From Cryobacterium tepidiphilum (GTDB taxonomy: Bacteria > Actinomycetota > Actinomycetes > Actinomycetales > Microbacteriaceae), in assembly GCF_003716325.1 (NCBI RefSeq), contig NZ_RDSR01000021.1, positions 1-59,713 of the forward strand: a DNA stretch of 59,713 nt. The letters run 5' to 3'. Positions 1-9,667 of the stretch are shown piece by piece. The stretch's first letter is position 1. Every line of letters starts with the position of its first letter. Below the pieces are notes generated by a model that did no database searches, was not told the origin of the DNA, and saw only the letters and a list, made by a program, of their open reading frames with translations. Made by a program: the position numbers and the translations under genes.

Positions 1-543
1 CTCACCCACCCCGAGACCGGGGTGGTGCTCTCCATGGGAAAGACGAAATACAAAGTCCCCAAAGACCTCAAACGGTGGCTGCGGCTACGCGACCAGACCT
101 GCCGCCGCCCCGGCTGCACCCGACCCGCCACCCACGCGGACATCGACCACACCACAGACTGGGCCCACGGCGGACCCACCGACGCGGCCAACCTCGCCGT
201 CCTCTGCGAACCCTGCCACCAGCTCAAACACCTCACCGCCTGGAAAGTGAAACAACACGGCGGCGGCACCCTGGAATGGACCACCCCCACCGGCCGCGTG
301 CACCGCACCGAACCCGCCGTGAGAATGCGAAGCCAAAACCCACCGGCCGAACCGGCCGGGGCGACCGAACCCGCCGGGCCGCCGGAACCAACCGAACGAA
401 GCGAACCAACCGAACGGAGCGAACCAGCCGAAGAGTCAGAACCACCCGCGACGTCCGAGCGAGCCGAACGGACCGAACCACCCGCGGCGTCCCGCACAGA
501 CGAACCGCCTCCCCTCGACCCCGACGCACCGCCACCGTTTTAA
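1..543 (+). CDS. DUF222/HNH endonuclease-like protein (13E12 type), C-terminal fragment
   Basis: The reading frame is open from the first base, so the N-terminus lies outside the window. The first ~85 residues hold an HNH module: the zinc-type CRRPGC, then HADIDHTTDWAHGG, then NLAVLCEPCHQLKH. This is the C-terminal nuclease-like half of the 13E12-repeat/DUF222 proteins that are multi-copy in Actinobacteria. The last ~65 residues are low complexity (Pro/Glu/Ser/Thr/Arg, with repeated TERSEP units) and look disordered. The family has an HNH fold, but its cellular role is not established. The gene runs towards ftsX (convergent, 88 bp apart). Another DUF222 gene lies at the other end of the window. 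Confidence 0.9.
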   Translation, partial: LTHPETGVVLSMGKTKYKVPKDLKRWLRLRDQTCRRPGCTRPATHADIDHTTDWAHGGPTDAANLAVLCEPCHQLKHLTAWKVKQHGGGTLEWTTPTGRVHRTEPAVRMRSQNPPAEPAGATEPAGPPEPTERSEPTERSEPAEESEPPATSERAERTEPPAASRTDEPPPLDPDAPPPF

Positions 544-631
544 GACGCACGGGTTCTCGTTCGCATCCACGGGGCAGAATCGACGAGGCAGAGTGAGGTC
601 CTCACCTCCGCTGGTCGGTCACACCTTTCGG

Positions 632-1546
632 TTACACCTTGAGGTAGCGGGTGATTGCGAAGTTGGCCGAGAAGGCGGCGAGGATCGCCCCTGCCACCAG
701 CAGGATCGGCACCACGATGATCGCGTCGTCGAGCCCGACCAGAGCGAATCCGGTGAAGCGCGCGCCGAGATATCCCTGCACGAACCAGTGCACGATGGCG
801 ACCACCGCTCCCCCGGCCAGCACCGACCCGAGCAGCGCCGCAAAGACGCCCTCGAGAATGAACGGTGTCTGGATGAACCGGTTCGAGGCTCCGACCAGGC
901 GCATGATGCCGAGCTCCCGGCGCCGTGAGAAGGCCGAGAGGCGGATGGTGGTGGCGATCAGCAGCGCCGCGGCGACAAGCATGAGCGCGGCGATGCCGAT
1001 CGCGGTGTAACTCGCGGCGTTCAGCACCGAGAAGATCTGGTCGAGGTACTTCCGCTGGTCGGCGACGCTCTCGACGCCGGGAACCCCCGACAGGGCCTCG
1101 ACGAGCACGTCGGACTCCGACGGGTCCTTCAGGTTCACCCAGAACGTCTGGTTGAGCTGATCGGCCGTCACATAGTCGGCCACCGGGTTGCCGGCGAACT
1201 GCTTCTTGAAGTTCTCGAATGCCTGCTCGTGCGTCTCGAAGTAGTACTTGTCGATGAACGGGGCCAGTGTGGGCGATTCGAGGCGCTTCTTCACCGCATC
1301 GATCTGGTCCTGGCTGGCCTCACCCTCCGTGCACGTCTCGCCGGGCGAGATGGCGGTGCACATGTAGATGCCGACCTGCGCCTTCTCGTACCAGAAATTC
1401 TTCATCTGGCCGATCTGCATCTGCATGAGGATCGCGGCGCCCACGAACGTGAGCGAGATGAACGTGACGAGCACCACGGAGACAACCATCGAGGCATTCC
1501 GGCGCAGGCCCTGCGCCGCCTCGGAGAGAACGAGTCCGAGCCTCAT
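632..1546 (-). CDS. ftsX: Cell division protein FtsX
   Basis: Membrane partner of FtsE; in actinobacteria the FtsEX complex activates a cell-wall hydrolase at the septum. The 304-residue protein has the family layout: a short cytoplasmic N-terminus, TM1 at about residues 19-41, an extracellular domain (~45-175), then three TM segments (~177-203, 228-254, 268-298). The cytoplasmic loop after TM2 carries [14 protein letters not shown], characteristic of FtsX/MacB-type permeases. The ATG start overlaps the ftsE stop as ATGA, so translation is coupled. The usual actinobacterial neighbour smpB is not present downstream; a DUF222 gene occupies that place. Confidence 0.96.
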   Translation of the reverse strand: MRLGLVLSEAAQGLRRNASMVVSVVLVTFISLTFVGAAILMQMQIGQMKNFWYEKAQVGIYMCTAISPGETCTEGEASQDQIDAVKKRLESPTLAPFIDKYYFETHEQAFENFKKQFAGNPVADYVTADQLNQTFWVNLKDPSESDVLVEALSGVPGVESVADQRKYLDQIFSVLNAASYTAIGIAALMLVAAALLIATTIRLSAFSRRRELGIMRLVGASNRFIQTPFILEGVFAALLGSVLAGGAVVAIVHWFVQGYLGARFTGFALVGLDDAIIVVPILLVAGAILAAFSANFAITRYLKV

Positions 1547-2850
1547 CGGGTGGGCCCCACATTCTGCTCGCCGGTATGGTCTGGGCGCTCACCCGGTGCC
1601 CGGAGTCCGAGCTTCTCGGCGAGCGTGAGTTGTTCGGCCACGTGCTCCTGGGCGTCCTCACTGACCGGCGCGGGCGACTCGGCGGGGGCCGGTGCCGGGC
1701 GCGAGACGGGTGCAGGTGCGGGCCGCGTGACCGGTGCAGGTGCGGGCCGGGAGACGGGCGCCGGCCGGGTCACGGGTGCGGTTTCCGGTGCGGCGACCGG
1801 TGGCGCCGCCGGCGTGGGCGCAGGGATGGGCGCCGTTACAGGCGCAGGCGCCGCTGCAGGCGCCGGTTGCGCCGGAGAAGCGGATGCGGGCTGCGCGTCG
1901 CCGCCGGTCACAGACGCGGGGACAGACGCGGGAGCGGGGACAGACGTGGGAGCAGACGCGGGGACGGGCGCGGGCGCCTGTGCGGCTCCCGGACCGAACG
2001 GTGCGGGCACGTCCACCGCCGCTGTGGGCGGGAGAACGGGAGTCGACTGGGCGACCGCAGGGGTCGGCGCCGGCGGTCCCTGCTGCGGGTCCGCTTCGGG
2101 TCCGGCCACGCGCACCGGAACCGCGGGTGGCACAACCATGGCCTCGGGCTTCTGCACCGGGATGGCACTGGTCTTGTAGGCGCCCTCGCGCTCGTCGCGC
2201 ACGATCTGGCCGCCGGAGAGCTCGATGACGCGCCGCTTCATCTGGTCGACGATGCCGGCTTCGTGGGTGGCCATGACCACCGTGGTGCCGCCCTCGTTGA
2301 TGCGGGCGAGCAGCGCCATGATCCCTGCGCTCGTGGTCGGGTCGAGGTTTCCCGTCGGCTCGTCGGCAAGGAGGATCTGCGGCTTGTTGACGATCGCGCG
2401 GGCGATCGCCACGCGCTGCTGCTCGCCGCCGGAGAGCTCATGCGGCAGGCGCTGGGCCTTCTCGGCGAGCCCCACCATCTCGAGTGTGTCGGGCACGGCC
2501 TCCTGGATGAACCCACGGGACTTGCCGATCACCTGCAGGCTGAACGCGACGTTGTCGTAGACGCTCTTGTTCGGCAGCAGCCGGAAGTCTTGGAACACGA
2601 CGCCCAGATTGCGCCGGAAATAGGGCACCTTCCGGTTCGAGATGGAGCGCAGGTCCTGCCCGAGCACATGGATGCGCCCACTGGTGGGCTTCTCCTCTTT
2701 CAGCACGAGGCGAAGGCAGCTCGATTTACCGGACCCGGAGGCGCCCACCAGGAACACGAACTCGCCGCGGAGGATCTCCAGGTCGATGGAGTTCAGTGCC
2801 GGCTTGTTGGTACCCGGATATTGTTTGGTGATGTGATCAAAGCGGATCAT
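1543..2850 (-). CDS. ftsE: Cell division ATPase FtsE with long Pro/Ala-rich C-terminal tail
   Basis: ATPase of the FtsEX divisome complex. The canonical ABC domain covers residues 1 to ~229: Walker [10 protein letters not shown] (36-44), signature LSGGEQQ (139-145), Walker B ILLADEP (159-165) and switch histidine 196. Ordinary FtsE ends here, but this protein continues for ~205 residues to 435. The extension is a low-complexity Ala/Pro/Val tail with repeats such as [15 protein letters not shown], ending in a more ordinary segment ([21 protein letters not shown]). The tail is in frame with no stop, so it is real unless the window has a sequencing error. The gene lies 68 bp downstream of prfB and is coupled to ftsX. 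Confidence 0.96.
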   Translation of the reverse strand: MIRFDHITKQYPGTNKPALNSIDLEILRGEFVFLVGASGSGKSSCLRLVLKEEKPTSGRIHVLGQDLRSISNRKVPYFRRNLGVVFQDFRLLPNKSVYDNVAFSLQVIGKSRGFIQEAVPDTLEMVGLAEKAQRLPHELSGGEQQRVAIARAIVNKPQILLADEPTGNLDPTTSAGIMALLARINEGGTTVVMATHEAGIVDQMKRRVIELSGGQIVRDEREGAYKTSAIPVQKPEAMVVPPAVPVRVAGPEADPQQGPPAPTPAVAQSTPVLPPTAAVDVPAPFGPGAAQAPAPVPASAPTSVPAPASVPASVTGGDAQPASASPAQPAPAAAPAPVTAPIPAPTPAAPPVAAPETAPVTRPAPVSRPAPAPVTRPAPAPVSRPAPAPAESPAPVSEDAQEHVAEQLTLAEKLGLRAPGERPDHTGEQNVGPTR

Positions 2851-2866
2851 GGCGTCTAGAGCTTAT

Positions 2867-2903
2867 GCAGGCATCCGCTGATTATCGGCTGCGACATGCC
2901 TGC
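2867..2903. terminator. Hairpin between prfB and ftsE
   Basis: The 8-base arms GCAGGCAT (2867-2874) and ATGCCTGC (2896-2903) are perfectly complementary with 21 nt between, in the 68-bp gap after prfB. No clear U-run follows on the minus strand. It may be a weak terminator or attenuator separating prfB from ftsEX, or a chance pairing. Confidence 0.35.
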
Positions 2904-2918
2904 CCGGCCGGTTTCGGG

Positions 2919-4025
2919 TCACTCGTGGTCTTGCTTGCGCCAGCGGATGCCGGCGGCGATGAACCCGTCGATGTCACCGTCGAAGACGTTGCTGGGGTTG
3001 TTCACCTCGAAGTCGGTGCGGAGGTCCTTGACCATCTGGTAGGGCGCCAGCACATAGCTGCGCATCTGGTCGCCCCAGCTCGCCGTGATCGTGCCGGCCA
3101 GTTCCTTCTTCGCTGCGGCCTCCTGCTCCTTCTGCATGAGAAGAAGGCGGCTCTGCAGCACCCGCATGGCGGCGGCGCGGTTCTGGATCTGGCTCTTCTC
3201 GTTCTGCATCGACACGACGATGCCGGTCGGCAGGTGGGTGATGCGCACGGCGGAGTCGGTGGTGTTGACCGACTGGCCGCCGGGGCCGCTGGAACGGAAC
3301 ACATCGACGCGGATGTCGTTCTCCGGCACGTCGATGGATTCGGTCTCCTCCATCAGGGGGATCACCTCGACGGCCGCGAAACTCGTCTGCCGCTTGCCGG
3401 CCGCACCGAACGGGCTCATCCGCACCAGACGGTGGGTGCCGGCCTCGACGCTCAGGGTGCCGAACGCGTACGGGGCATCGATCTCGAACGTGGCGCTCTT
3501 GATACCCGCCTCTTCGGCGTAGCTCGTGTCCATCACCGTGGCGGAGTACTTGTGCTTCTCCGCCCAGCGCAGGTACATGCGCATGAGCATCTCGGCGAAG
3601 TCTGCGGCGTCGACGCCGCCGGCGCCGGCGCGAATCGTGACGACGGCCGGGCGGGGGTCGTACTCGCCGTCGAGCAGGGTCTGCACCTCGAGTTCGCCGA
3701 GCACCTTCTGGATTCCCTTGAGCTCCACCGCGGCCTCGTCGGCCGACTCCTGGTCGTCCTCGCCGTTGGCGAGCTCCACGAGCACCTCGAGGTCGTCGAG
3801 CCGGTTGGCGATGCTCTCGATCTTGGCCAGCTCCGACTGCCGGTGGCTCAGCGCGCTGGTCACCTTCTGCGCACGCTCGGTGTCGTCCCACAGATTGGGC
3901 GCCCCGGCCTGTTCGCTCAGGTCGGCGATGTCCGCACGCAGCCGATCAACGTCGACCACCGAACGGATGTCGTTGAAGGTGGCCCGCAGTGCGGCGATAT
4001 GCTCCGAAAAATCCAACTCAATCAT
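2919..4025 (-). CDS. prfB: Peptide chain release factor 2
   Basis: RF2 reads UGA/UAA stop codons and triggers peptidyl-tRNA hydrolysis. The 368-residue protein has the stop-codon recognition tripeptide SPF (204-206) and the catalytic GGQ (249-251) inside [17 protein letters not shown]. The N-terminal helical domain is complete. The frame runs uninterrupted from the ATG, so there is no programmed +1 frameshift of the kind E. coli prfB uses. The start is divergent from an MFS gene with a 75-bp intergenic region. It is probably the first gene of the prfB-ftsE-ftsX unit. Confidence 0.97.
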   Translation of the reverse strand: MIELDFSEHIAALRATFNDIRSVVDVDRLRADIADLSEQAGAPNLWDDTERAQKVTSALSHRQSELAKIESIANRLDDLEVLVELANGEDDQESADEAAVELKGIQKVLGELEVQTLLDGEYDPRPAVVTIRAGAGGVDAADFAEMLMRMYLRWAEKHKYSATVMDTSYAEEAGIKSATFEIDAPYAFGTLSVEAGTHRLVRMSPFGAAGKRQTSFAAVEVIPLMEETESIDVPENDIRVDVFRSSGPGGQSVNTTDSAVRITHLPTGIVVSMQNEKSQIQNRAAAMRVLQSRLLLMQKEQEAAAKKELAGTITASWGDQMRSYVLAPYQMVKDLRTDFEVNNPSNVFDGDIDGFIAAGIRWRKQDHE

Positions 4026-4100
4026 GTCGGGGCAAGCCTACCGGGCCGCGCACGGGATGGAGCGGGCACGCGGCAGAGGCTGGCGTAGCATCAGAGGGTC

Positions 4101-5393
4101 ATGAGTGAGACCCCGCGCCCCTTCAGCATCCGCTCGGTGGCACTCGCCGCGTTCCTGCCGACACTCCTCTTCTCCATCGGCGAGGGCGCGATCATCCCCC
4201 TCATCCCGATCGTCGCGCACAATCTCGGAGCCTCGCTGGCGGTCGCCGGGCTCATCGCCGCCATGGTCATGGTGGGCGAGCTCATCGGCGACATTCCCAG
4301 CGGATGGCTCGTGGCGCGCATCGGCGAGCGCGTCGCGATGATCGGCGCATCCGTTGTCGCGATCTTCGCGGTGCTCACCTGCATCGTCGCGCCGAACGCC
4401 CTGGTGCTCGGCATCGGCATCTTCTTCGTGGGCCTCGCGACAGCGGTGTTCGCCTTGGCGCGGCACGCGTTCATGACCAGTTATGTCCCGCTGGCCTACC
4501 GCGCTCGGGCGCTGTCGACCCTCGGCGGCATCTTCCGCGCCGGGTGGTTCGTCGGTCCGTTCCTCGCCGCTGGGCTGCTGCACCTCACGGGCAGCACGCA
4601 GGTGGTGTTCGGCGTCTTCATCGTCGCCTGCGTGGGCGCCGCGGTCATGCTCCTGCTGCTGCCGGACCCCGCGAGCACCTTCGGCTCCCGGCGCATGACG
4701 ATCGGCGCCGACGGCACCATGCGAAGCGAGGGCGAGGAGTTCGCCGCGGAGGAGTCGCACGGCCTGTTCCACACCATCTGGAACCACCGGGGCGTGCTGC
4801 TCCGCCTCGGAACCGGGGCGGGCCTCATCGGCGCGCTGCGCGCGAGCCGCACCGTGATCCTTCCGCTCTGGGCCGTGAGCATCGGCATCAGCGAACCCGA
4901 CACCGCGCTCATCATCGGCATCGCCGGGGCCATCGACTTCGCCCTCTTCTACGCCAGCGGCCAGATCATGGACCGCTTCGGCCGCATCTGGACGGCCCTC
5001 CCGTCGATGATCGGCCTCGGGCTCGGCCACCTGGCGCTGGCGTTCACGCACGACCTGCCGGCCAACGTGGAGTGGTTCATCGCGGTGGCGATGGCGCTCT
5101 CCCTGGCGAACGGCATCGGGAGCGGCATCCTGATGACCCTCGGGGCGGACCTGGCGCCGAAGGACAACCCGGCGCCGTTCCTCGGCGCCTGGCGCTTCTC
5201 CGCAGACCTCGGCGGGGCGGTGGCTCCCCTGGCCGTCGCCGGCGTCACCGCGGTCATCTCGATCTCCGTTGCCAGCGGCGTCATGGGCGTGCTGGGCCTC
5301 GCCGGTGCGGTCATCCTCGGCCGCTACCTGCCCCGCTATTCGGTGTCGCGGCCCCGGGCCACTTCACCGACGCCGCCGATCGAGGTTGAATAG
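4101..5393 (+). CDS. MFS transporter (multidrug-efflux-like)
   Basis: A 430-residue integral membrane protein with about 12 hydrophobic segments. It has MFS motif-A-like loops after TM2 ([10 protein letters not shown]) and in the second half ([11 protein letters not shown]). A central cytoplasmic loop (~residues 190-225) separates two six-helix bundles. The family moves small molecules using the proton gradient; the substrate cannot be told from sequence. The ATG start is preceded by a short divergent promoter region shared with prfB. The next gene begins 4 nt after the stop, suggesting co-transcription with the nitroreductase-family gene. Confidence 0.9.
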   Translation: MSETPRPFSIRSVALAAFLPTLLFSIGEGAIIPLIPIVAHNLGASLAVAGLIAAMVMVGELIGDIPSGWLVARIGERVAMIGASVVAIFAVLTCIVAPNALVLGIGIFFVGLATAVFALARHAFMTSYVPLAYRARALSTLGGIFRAGWFVGPFLAAGLLHLTGSTQVVFGVFIVACVGAAVMLLLLPDPASTFGSRRMTIGADGTMRSEGEEFAAEESHGLFHTIWNHRGVLLRLGTGAGLIGALRASRTVILPLWAVSIGISEPDTALIIGIAGAIDFALFYASGQIMDRFGRIWTALPSMIGLGLGHLALAFTHDLPANVEWFIAVAMALSLANGIGSGILMTLGADLAPKDNPAPFLGAWRFSADLGGAVAPLAVAGVTAVISISVASGVMGVLGLAGAVILGRYLPRYSVSRPRATSPTPPIEVE

Positions 5394-5397
5394 GCGC

Positions 5398-5835
5398 ATG
5401 CCTCTCAGCGGTGAATACGAACCCAGTCCCGCGAAATGGGTGCGCGACCAAGTGCAGCTCTACGAGAGCTCGGGCGGGACGAAGGGAACGACCCTCCGCG
5501 GCATGCCGGTGGTCATCCTGACCACCCTCGGCGCCCGTTCCGGCAAGATCCGCAAGGCGCCGCTGATGCGGGTGGAGCACGACGGCCGCTACGCCGCGGT
5601 CGCCTCGCTCGGCGGCAGCGACAAGAACCCGGTCTGGTACAGGAATGTGAAAGCGAACCCGCACGTCGAGCTGCAGGACGGCCCGGACCGGTGGGACATG
5701 ACCGCCCGCGAGATCACCGGTGCGGAGAAGGACGAATGGTGGGAGCGCGCGGTCGCGGCGTACCCCGACTACGCGAAATACCAGACCAAGACCTCGCGCG
5801 AGATCCCCGTGTTCGTGTTGGAGCGGGAGCCCTGA
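5398..5835 (+). CDS. Deazaflavin (F420)-dependent nitroreductase family protein
   Basis: A 145-residue protein of the DUF385/Ddn family (split beta-barrel, flavin or F420 binding). The visible signature is [36 protein letters not shown] followed by [16 protein letters not shown], typical of actinobacterial F420H2-dependent reductases. The ATG at 5398 was chosen because it lies just after the MFS stop and gives the usual family length; an in-frame upstream extension would read through the MFS gene. The physiological substrate is unknown. It is likely translated with the preceding transporter. Confidence 0.88.
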   Translation: MPLSGEYEPSPAKWVRDQVQLYESSGGTKGTTLRGMPVVILTTLGARSGKIRKAPLMRVEHDGRYAAVASLGGSDKNPVWYRNVKANPHVELQDGPDRWDMTAREITGAEKDEWWERAVAAYPDYAKYQTKTSREIPVFVLEREP

Positions 5836-5864
5836 CCCGGCGACGAGCGGGCACGGCGCATCCG

Positions 5865-6494
5865 TTGCTCGACCCGGTCACCCTCGACGACCTCGTCGAC
5901 GACAGCGGCGCACTCCTGCATGCCGGGGACAGTCGCGATGGCGAACGCTACACGGATGCCGATTTCGATGGCCTCGACCTCACCGGTGCCACCTTCCGCG
6001 AGTGCGAGTTCGCGCGCGTGTCGTTCACCGAGACGAAGCTGCGCGGCGCGACGTTCGCCGAATGCCTCGTCTCGGAGCTCCGCGCTCCCGTGTTCAGCGC
6101 GCCGTTCTCGCGCTGGCGTGACGTGCGAGTGGACCGGTCGCGGCTCGGGTCGGTGGAGATCTACGAGGCGGAGCTGCGCGGTGTGAGCCTCGACGGCTGC
6201 AAGCTCGACTTCGTGAACCTGCGGAACGCATCCGTCACAGACGTGCTGCTGGCCAATTGCGTGATCGAGGAACTCGACCTCGGCGGAGCGACCGTGCAAC
6301 GGCTCGAACTGCAGAACTGCCGCATCGGCGTGCTCGATGTGGCAGGCGCACGCCTGAAGGACGTCGACCTGCGCTCGAGCGAATTCAGCACCCTGCACGG
6401 CCTCGAGGGGCTTCGTGGTGCGACGATCGATGACGGACAGCTCAGTCTGCTGGCTCCCCTGCTGGCGGACCACCTCGGGCTCGTGGTGGAGTGA
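5865..6494 (+). CDS. Pentapeptide-repeat-like protein
   Basis: About 209 residues with a degenerate A(D/N)LxX repeat pattern forming a predicted right-handed quadrilateral beta-helix: for example FDGLDLTGATFRECEFARVS, LRGATFAECLV, LRGVSLDGCKLDFVNLRNAS and LKDVDLRSSEF. Such proteins are scaffolds; some mimic DNA and protect gyrase, but function cannot be assigned here. The frame is clear, the start less so. A TTG at 5865 leads straight into LDPVTLDDLVDD and follows the previous stop by 29 nt; no ATG/GTG lies nearer in frame. It is tail-to-tail with the EamA gene (6 bp apart). Confidence 0.82.
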   Translation: MLDPVTLDDLVDDSGALLHAGDSRDGERYTDADFDGLDLTGATFRECEFARVSFTETKLRGATFAECLVSELRAPVFSAPFSRWRDVRVDRSRLGSVEIYEAELRGVSLDGCKLDFVNLRNASVTDVLLANCVIEELDLGGATVQRLELQNCRIGVLDVAGARLKDVDLRSSEFSTLHGLEGLRGATIDDGQLSLLAPLLADHLGLVVE

Positions 6495-6500
6495 CCCCAG

Positions 6501-7403
6501 TTACGCCATCGCGTCGGCCGTGAGTTCCAGATCGGACTTGGGCTGCTCGCGCTGGGTGGCGATGGCGGTTCCGGCTGCCGCGCACACCACCACGATGGCG
6601 ACAAGCTGCACGGGTGAGAACGACTCGCCGAGCACCAGGGCGCCGAAGAGCGCCGCGATGACGGGGCCGACGCTCGTGATGATCGAGTACAGCCGCTGCG
6701 GGAGGCGGCGCAGGATGAACGTGTCGAGGGTGTACGGGTAGGCCGAGGAGAGCGCCCCGATCGCGGCGAGGACGCCGATCATGCCCCAGCTGATGCCCGT
6801 CGCCGGGATGGTCGCGAGCGCCACGGGCAGCACAAGAATGAGGCTGACGCCACTGGCCACCGAGATGCCTTCGAGGCCCGGGAAGGTCATGGCGACGCGC
6901 TTGGTGAGCAGGATGTACGCGGCCCAGCACACCGCGGCGGCCAGCGCGTAGAGGAGGCCGGGGACGTTCAGCTCGCCGTCGCTCCAGGTGAGGAGGACGA
7001 CGCCGGTCGCAGCGGCGATCGCGCAGGCGAAGTCGACCAGTCGCCGTGAGGCAGCCAGCACCAGGGCGAACGGGCCGAGGAACTCGATGGTCGCGGCGAT
7101 GCCGAGCCCGAGCAGGTGCACGGACTCGTAGAACGTGAGGTTCATCACCGCCAACGTGAGGCCGAGGGCGAGTGCCGGCCAGATGCGGGTCCACGACAGG
7201 TGCGCGAGTCGCGGCCGGTAGAACGGCAGCAGCACGGCGACCATGACGAGCTGCCGGGCGGCGACGACGACGGGTGAGCCGACGACCGGAATGGCGAGAC
7301 CCGCCAGCGACGAGCCGAAGTTGATGCTCAGTTCCGTGGAGACCTGTGCGGCCGCGCCGATCGTGTGGTTGTTCTTGCCGGTCACCGCGCTCCTCGTCGG
7401 CAC
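6501..7403 (-). CDS. EamA/RhtA-family transporter
   Basis: A 300-residue membrane protein with ten hydrophobic segments arranged as two EamA repeats. The second repeat includes VCWAAYILLTKRVAM and ITSVGPVIAALFGALVLGE, the latter a strong EamA signature. It most resembles the RhtA threonine/homoserine exporter branch, so amino-acid or metabolite efflux is inferred. The start is an ATG at 7403, divergent from the PhzF gene; the 71-bp gap should hold both promoters. Confidence 0.9.
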   Translation of the reverse strand: MPTRSAVTGKNNHTIGAAAQVSTELSINFGSSLAGLAIPVVGSPVVVAARQLVMVAVLLPFYRPRLAHLSWTRIWPALALGLTLAVMNLTFYESVHLLGLGIAATIEFLGPFALVLAASRRLVDFACAIAAATGVVLLTWSDGELNVPGLLYALAAAVCWAAYILLTKRVAMTFPGLEGISVASGVSLILVLPVALATIPATGISWGMIGVLAAIGALSSAYPYTLDTFILRRLPQRLYSIITSVGPVIAALFGALVLGESFSPVQLVAIVVVCAAAGTAIATQREQPKSDLELTADAMA

Positions 7404-7474
7404 CCGTGGTGGCGCCCCCTGCGAGGTTACCGGTTGCTCCCCCGCCTACTCGTCGTGCTCTATCGTCAGGGAGT

Positions 7475-8326
7475 ATGAATCGCAGATTTCGCCAGGTCGA
7501 TGTGTTCGGTGAAGTCGCGTGCTCGGGCAACCCGGTGGCGGTGGTGCTTGACGCCGAGGGGCTCGACGACGAGACACTGCGGCGCTTCTCCGTGTGGTCG
7601 AACCTGTCGGAATGCACCTTCGTGCTTCCGCCCACGGCCCCCGGGGCTGACTACCGGGTGCGCATCTTCTCCCTGAGCACCGAGTTGCCGTTCGCGGGCC
7701 ACCCCACACTCGGGACCGCCCGCGCGTGGCTTGATGCCGGCGGGCGGCCCGCCGACCCGGGTGTCGTCGTGCAGGAGTGCGCTGCCGGGCTGATCCCCGT
7801 GCGCATCGACGGTGAGCTGCTCGCGTTCAGCCCGCCACCTCGCATCCGTTCGGGCGCCGTCGACGCCGAGACCCTCGCGGCAGTGACCGGCATTCTCGGG
7901 ATCGACCGGGAGCAGGTCGTCGACGCCGAATGGCTGGACAACGGACCCGGCTGGGTCGGCGTCCTGCTCGACAGTGCCGAGGCCGTCCTGCGTGTGCGGC
8001 CGGATGCCTCCCAGCACCCGGGCCGGTGGGACATCGGTGTGATCGGGCCGCATCCCGCCGGCAGTGAGACGCAGTTCGAGCTCCGCGCCTTCTTCGGAGA
8101 CGACGACGAATCTCTCCGCGAGGACCCGGTCACGGGAAGCCTGAATGCTTCGGCGGCTGAGTGGCTGCTCGCCACCGGGCGGGCGACGGCGCCCTACCTG
8201 GCCGCCCAGGGAACCGCGATGGGACGCCGCGGTCGGGTGCATGTCACGAGCGAGGACGGCACTCTCTGGGTGGGCGGACGAGCCGACGTCGTCATCAGTG
8301 GCACAGCGCAGCTGCCGACGGCGTGA
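7475..8326 (+). CDS. PhzF-family isomerase/epimerase-like protein
   Basis: A 283-residue protein with the duplicated diaminopimelate-epimerase fold of the PhzF family. It has the N-terminal FRQVDVFGEVACSGNPVAVV, the catalytic-type glutamate E46 in SNLSECTFV, GHPTLGTA in the first half, and EDPVTGSLNASAAEWL in the second. Family members isomerise small acids such as dihydroxyanthranilate in phenazine synthesis. No phenazine genes are near, so the substrate is open. The ATG at 7475 was chosen over upstream in-frame codons because the family N-terminus begins exactly here. Confidence 0.9.
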   Translation: MNRRFRQVDVFGEVACSGNPVAVVLDAEGLDDETLRRFSVWSNLSECTFVLPPTAPGADYRVRIFSLSTELPFAGHPTLGTARAWLDAGGRPADPGVVVQECAAGLIPVRIDGELLAFSPPPRIRSGAVDAETLAAVTGILGIDREQVVDAEWLDNGPGWVGVLLDSAEAVLRVRPDASQHPGRWDIGVIGPHPAGSETQFELRAFFGDDDESLREDPVTGSLNASAAEWLLATGRATAPYLAAQGTAMGRRGRVHVTSEDGTLWVGGRADVVISGTAQLPTA

Positions 8327-8347
8327 CGCCTGCCTCGCCCCTCGGCC

Positions 8348-8824
8348 TCACCAGAAGACCGAGCGCGCCACGGACGACACGCTCACCCGCAGCCCCTGGG
8401 GCAGCACGACCGCGACGACCGGTGGGCGCCAGAGCGCGCTGAGCGAGACCTCCGCGCCGCTGCCGTCAACGGATGCCGCGCGCTCCAGCGTCAGGCTTTC
8501 GAACCGGTCGTCTGCGACGGCGGCGAGATAGTCCTCAGCCGCCTGCTCCACATCCGCCGAGGACAAGACGGGCCGCAGGTGCTCCTCGCCGGGGGCCGCC
8601 CGCACGGAGGCCAGGGGGAATGCCTCGGCCGCGGCGAGCGCTGCCCCGTCGGCAAGGGTGAGCAGGCGCTTGCGCTCGAGGTACAGCGAGGTCGCCGCGA
8701 CCACCACCAGAACGAGCATCAGCGCCAGGACCCCGTAGAAGATCGTCAGCACCAGGGTGGAACCGTCATCGGCGGTCCCGTTTCGACGCGTTCGCCGGCG
8801 GCGCGCATTCCGCCGCACCGTCAC
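8348..8824 (-). CDS. TadG-like minor pilin/pilus assembly protein
   Basis: A 158-residue protein, last gene of the tad operon. A short basic N-terminus is followed by GSTLVLTIFYGVLALMLVLVVVAATSLYLERKRLLTLADGAALAAAEAF, the type-IV-pilin-like hydrophobic segment and TadG-type continuation seen in the Rv3654c-like proteins of actinobacterial tad loci. It lacks the Glu at +5 after the presumed Gly processing site. The GTG start overlaps the previous stop as GTGA. Inferred role: envelope-anchored minor component of a Flp/Tad pilus. It is tail-to-tail with PhzF. Confidence 0.8.
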   Translation of the reverse strand: MTVRRNARRRRTRRNGTADDGSTLVLTIFYGVLALMLVLVVVAATSLYLERKRLLTLADGAALAAAEAFPLASVRAAPGEEHLRPVLSSADVEQAAEDYLAAVADDRFESLTLERAASVDGSGAEVSLSALWRPPVVAVVLPQGLRVSVSSVARSVFW

Positions 8825-9282
8825 GGCACCGCTCCCCAGAACCGGGAGACCGTCTGGGTGGCCGACGCCTCGATGGGGATGCCCGCTGCGCCGGTGCCGC
8901 CCAGGAAGCTCGGAACGAGCGGCATCGGCACGACCGCCCGGATCGTCACCGTGACGCGTCCCTGCCGGGTCAGGCAGGGACCGGGCCGGTCGCACTGGAT
9001 CTGCACGGACGGCGTGGCATCCACGTCGTAGTCGGCGAGCGCTAACTCCACGACGCGTCCGACCCTGGCGCGGGCATCCGACTCGTTCGGCGCCTGAACG
9101 AACACGCGGGCGGCGTGCCGAGCGGCGCCTTCGAGTGCGAGCGACCCGCCCTGCAGCGCCGCCATGGCGAGGATCAGGTAGACGAGGGGCACGAGCAGGA
9201 TCAGGCCAGCGGTGATGAACTCCAGCGACGCCGAGCCTCCGTCCGAAGGGAGGCCATCAGTCGACGACTTCGACGGGCGCAT
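8821..9282 (-). CDS. TadE-like pilus protein (second copy)
   Basis: A 153-residue TadE-family protein. The prepilin-like N-terminus has a glycine followed by SASLEFITAGLILLVPLVYLILAM, with Glu at the fifth position as in processed pilins. The soluble part contains one cysteine pair (QCDRPGPCL) that could form a disulphide outside the cell. The start at 9282 (MRPSKSSTDG) keeps the leader short and overlaps the upstream tadE by 26 bp; a longer frame upstream would overlap more and lacks family character. Confidence 0.82.
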   Translation of the reverse strand: MRPSKSSTDGLPSDGGSASLEFITAGLILLVPLVYLILAMAALQGGSLALEGAARHAARVFVQAPNESDARARVGRVVELALADYDVDATPSVQIQCDRPGPCLTRQGRVTVTIRAVVPMPLVPSFLGGTGAAGIPIEASATQTVSRFWGAVP

Positions 9283-9667
9283 GGCCGGCCACCTCCAGGC
9301 TCCGTCCCGGACCGAGCAGGCCGAGGACCGGCAGCGGCGCCACGACGCGGATCTCCGTGCTGGGCTGCCCCTGGAACCACGCGTAGTCCGCAGTGATGTT
9401 CTCGGTGTAGGCATCGCCCACCGTGAGCCTCAGGAGCTCCCGCGTGCGTGCCACCCCGTCGTCGAGGGAGTTCCCGGCGAGGGCCGCGAAACGCGCTCCC
9501 TCCGCCGCCGTGTCGAGCACGGTGTTGCGCACGAACAGGGCGAGACCGAGTTGCAGCACCGCGAGCGTCAACACGGTGAGGAGCACGACGACCATCGTGA
9601 ACTCGGCGGTGGCCGAGCCTGCGTCATTGCTCCACGCCGCCTGTGGAACGGCGCGGTCAGAGGCCAC
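9257..9667 (-). CDS. TadE-family pseudopilin
   Basis: A 136-residue TadE-like protein. The leader MASDRAVPQAAWSNDAG is followed by SATAEFTMVVVLLTVLTLAVLQLGLALF, with Glu at +5 after the putative Gly cleavage site: the class III signal and hydrophobic helix of Tad pseudopilins. NTVLDTAAEGARFAALAG is the conserved segment that follows in TadE proteins. The start is GTG, overlapping the 54-residue pilin-like gene by 11 bp. Pseudopilins of this type are needed for pilus assembly in characterised Tad systems. Confidence 0.88.
   Translation of the reverse strand: MASDRAVPQAAWSNDAGSATAEFTMVVVLLTVLTLAVLQLGLALFVRNTVLDTAAEGARFAALAGNSLDDGVARTRELLRLTVGDAYTENITADYAWFQGQPSTEIRVVAPLPVLGLLGPGRSLEVAGHAPVEVVD

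Noticed and set aside
1690..2160. CRISPR-like or tandem repeat array in the GC-rich region
   Set aside because: The periodic DNA is coding sequence of the Pro/Ala FtsE tail, with irregular units and no spacers. No CRISPR array was seen in the window.
3900..4025. Programmed frameshift in prfB
   Set aside because: The RF2 frame is continuous from its ATG, with no in-frame TGA near codon 25.
5269..5397. N-terminal extension of the nitroreductase-family protein
   Set aside because: It would overlap the end of the MFS gene by over 120 bp and adds non-homologous residues; the ATG at 5398 gives the normal family length.
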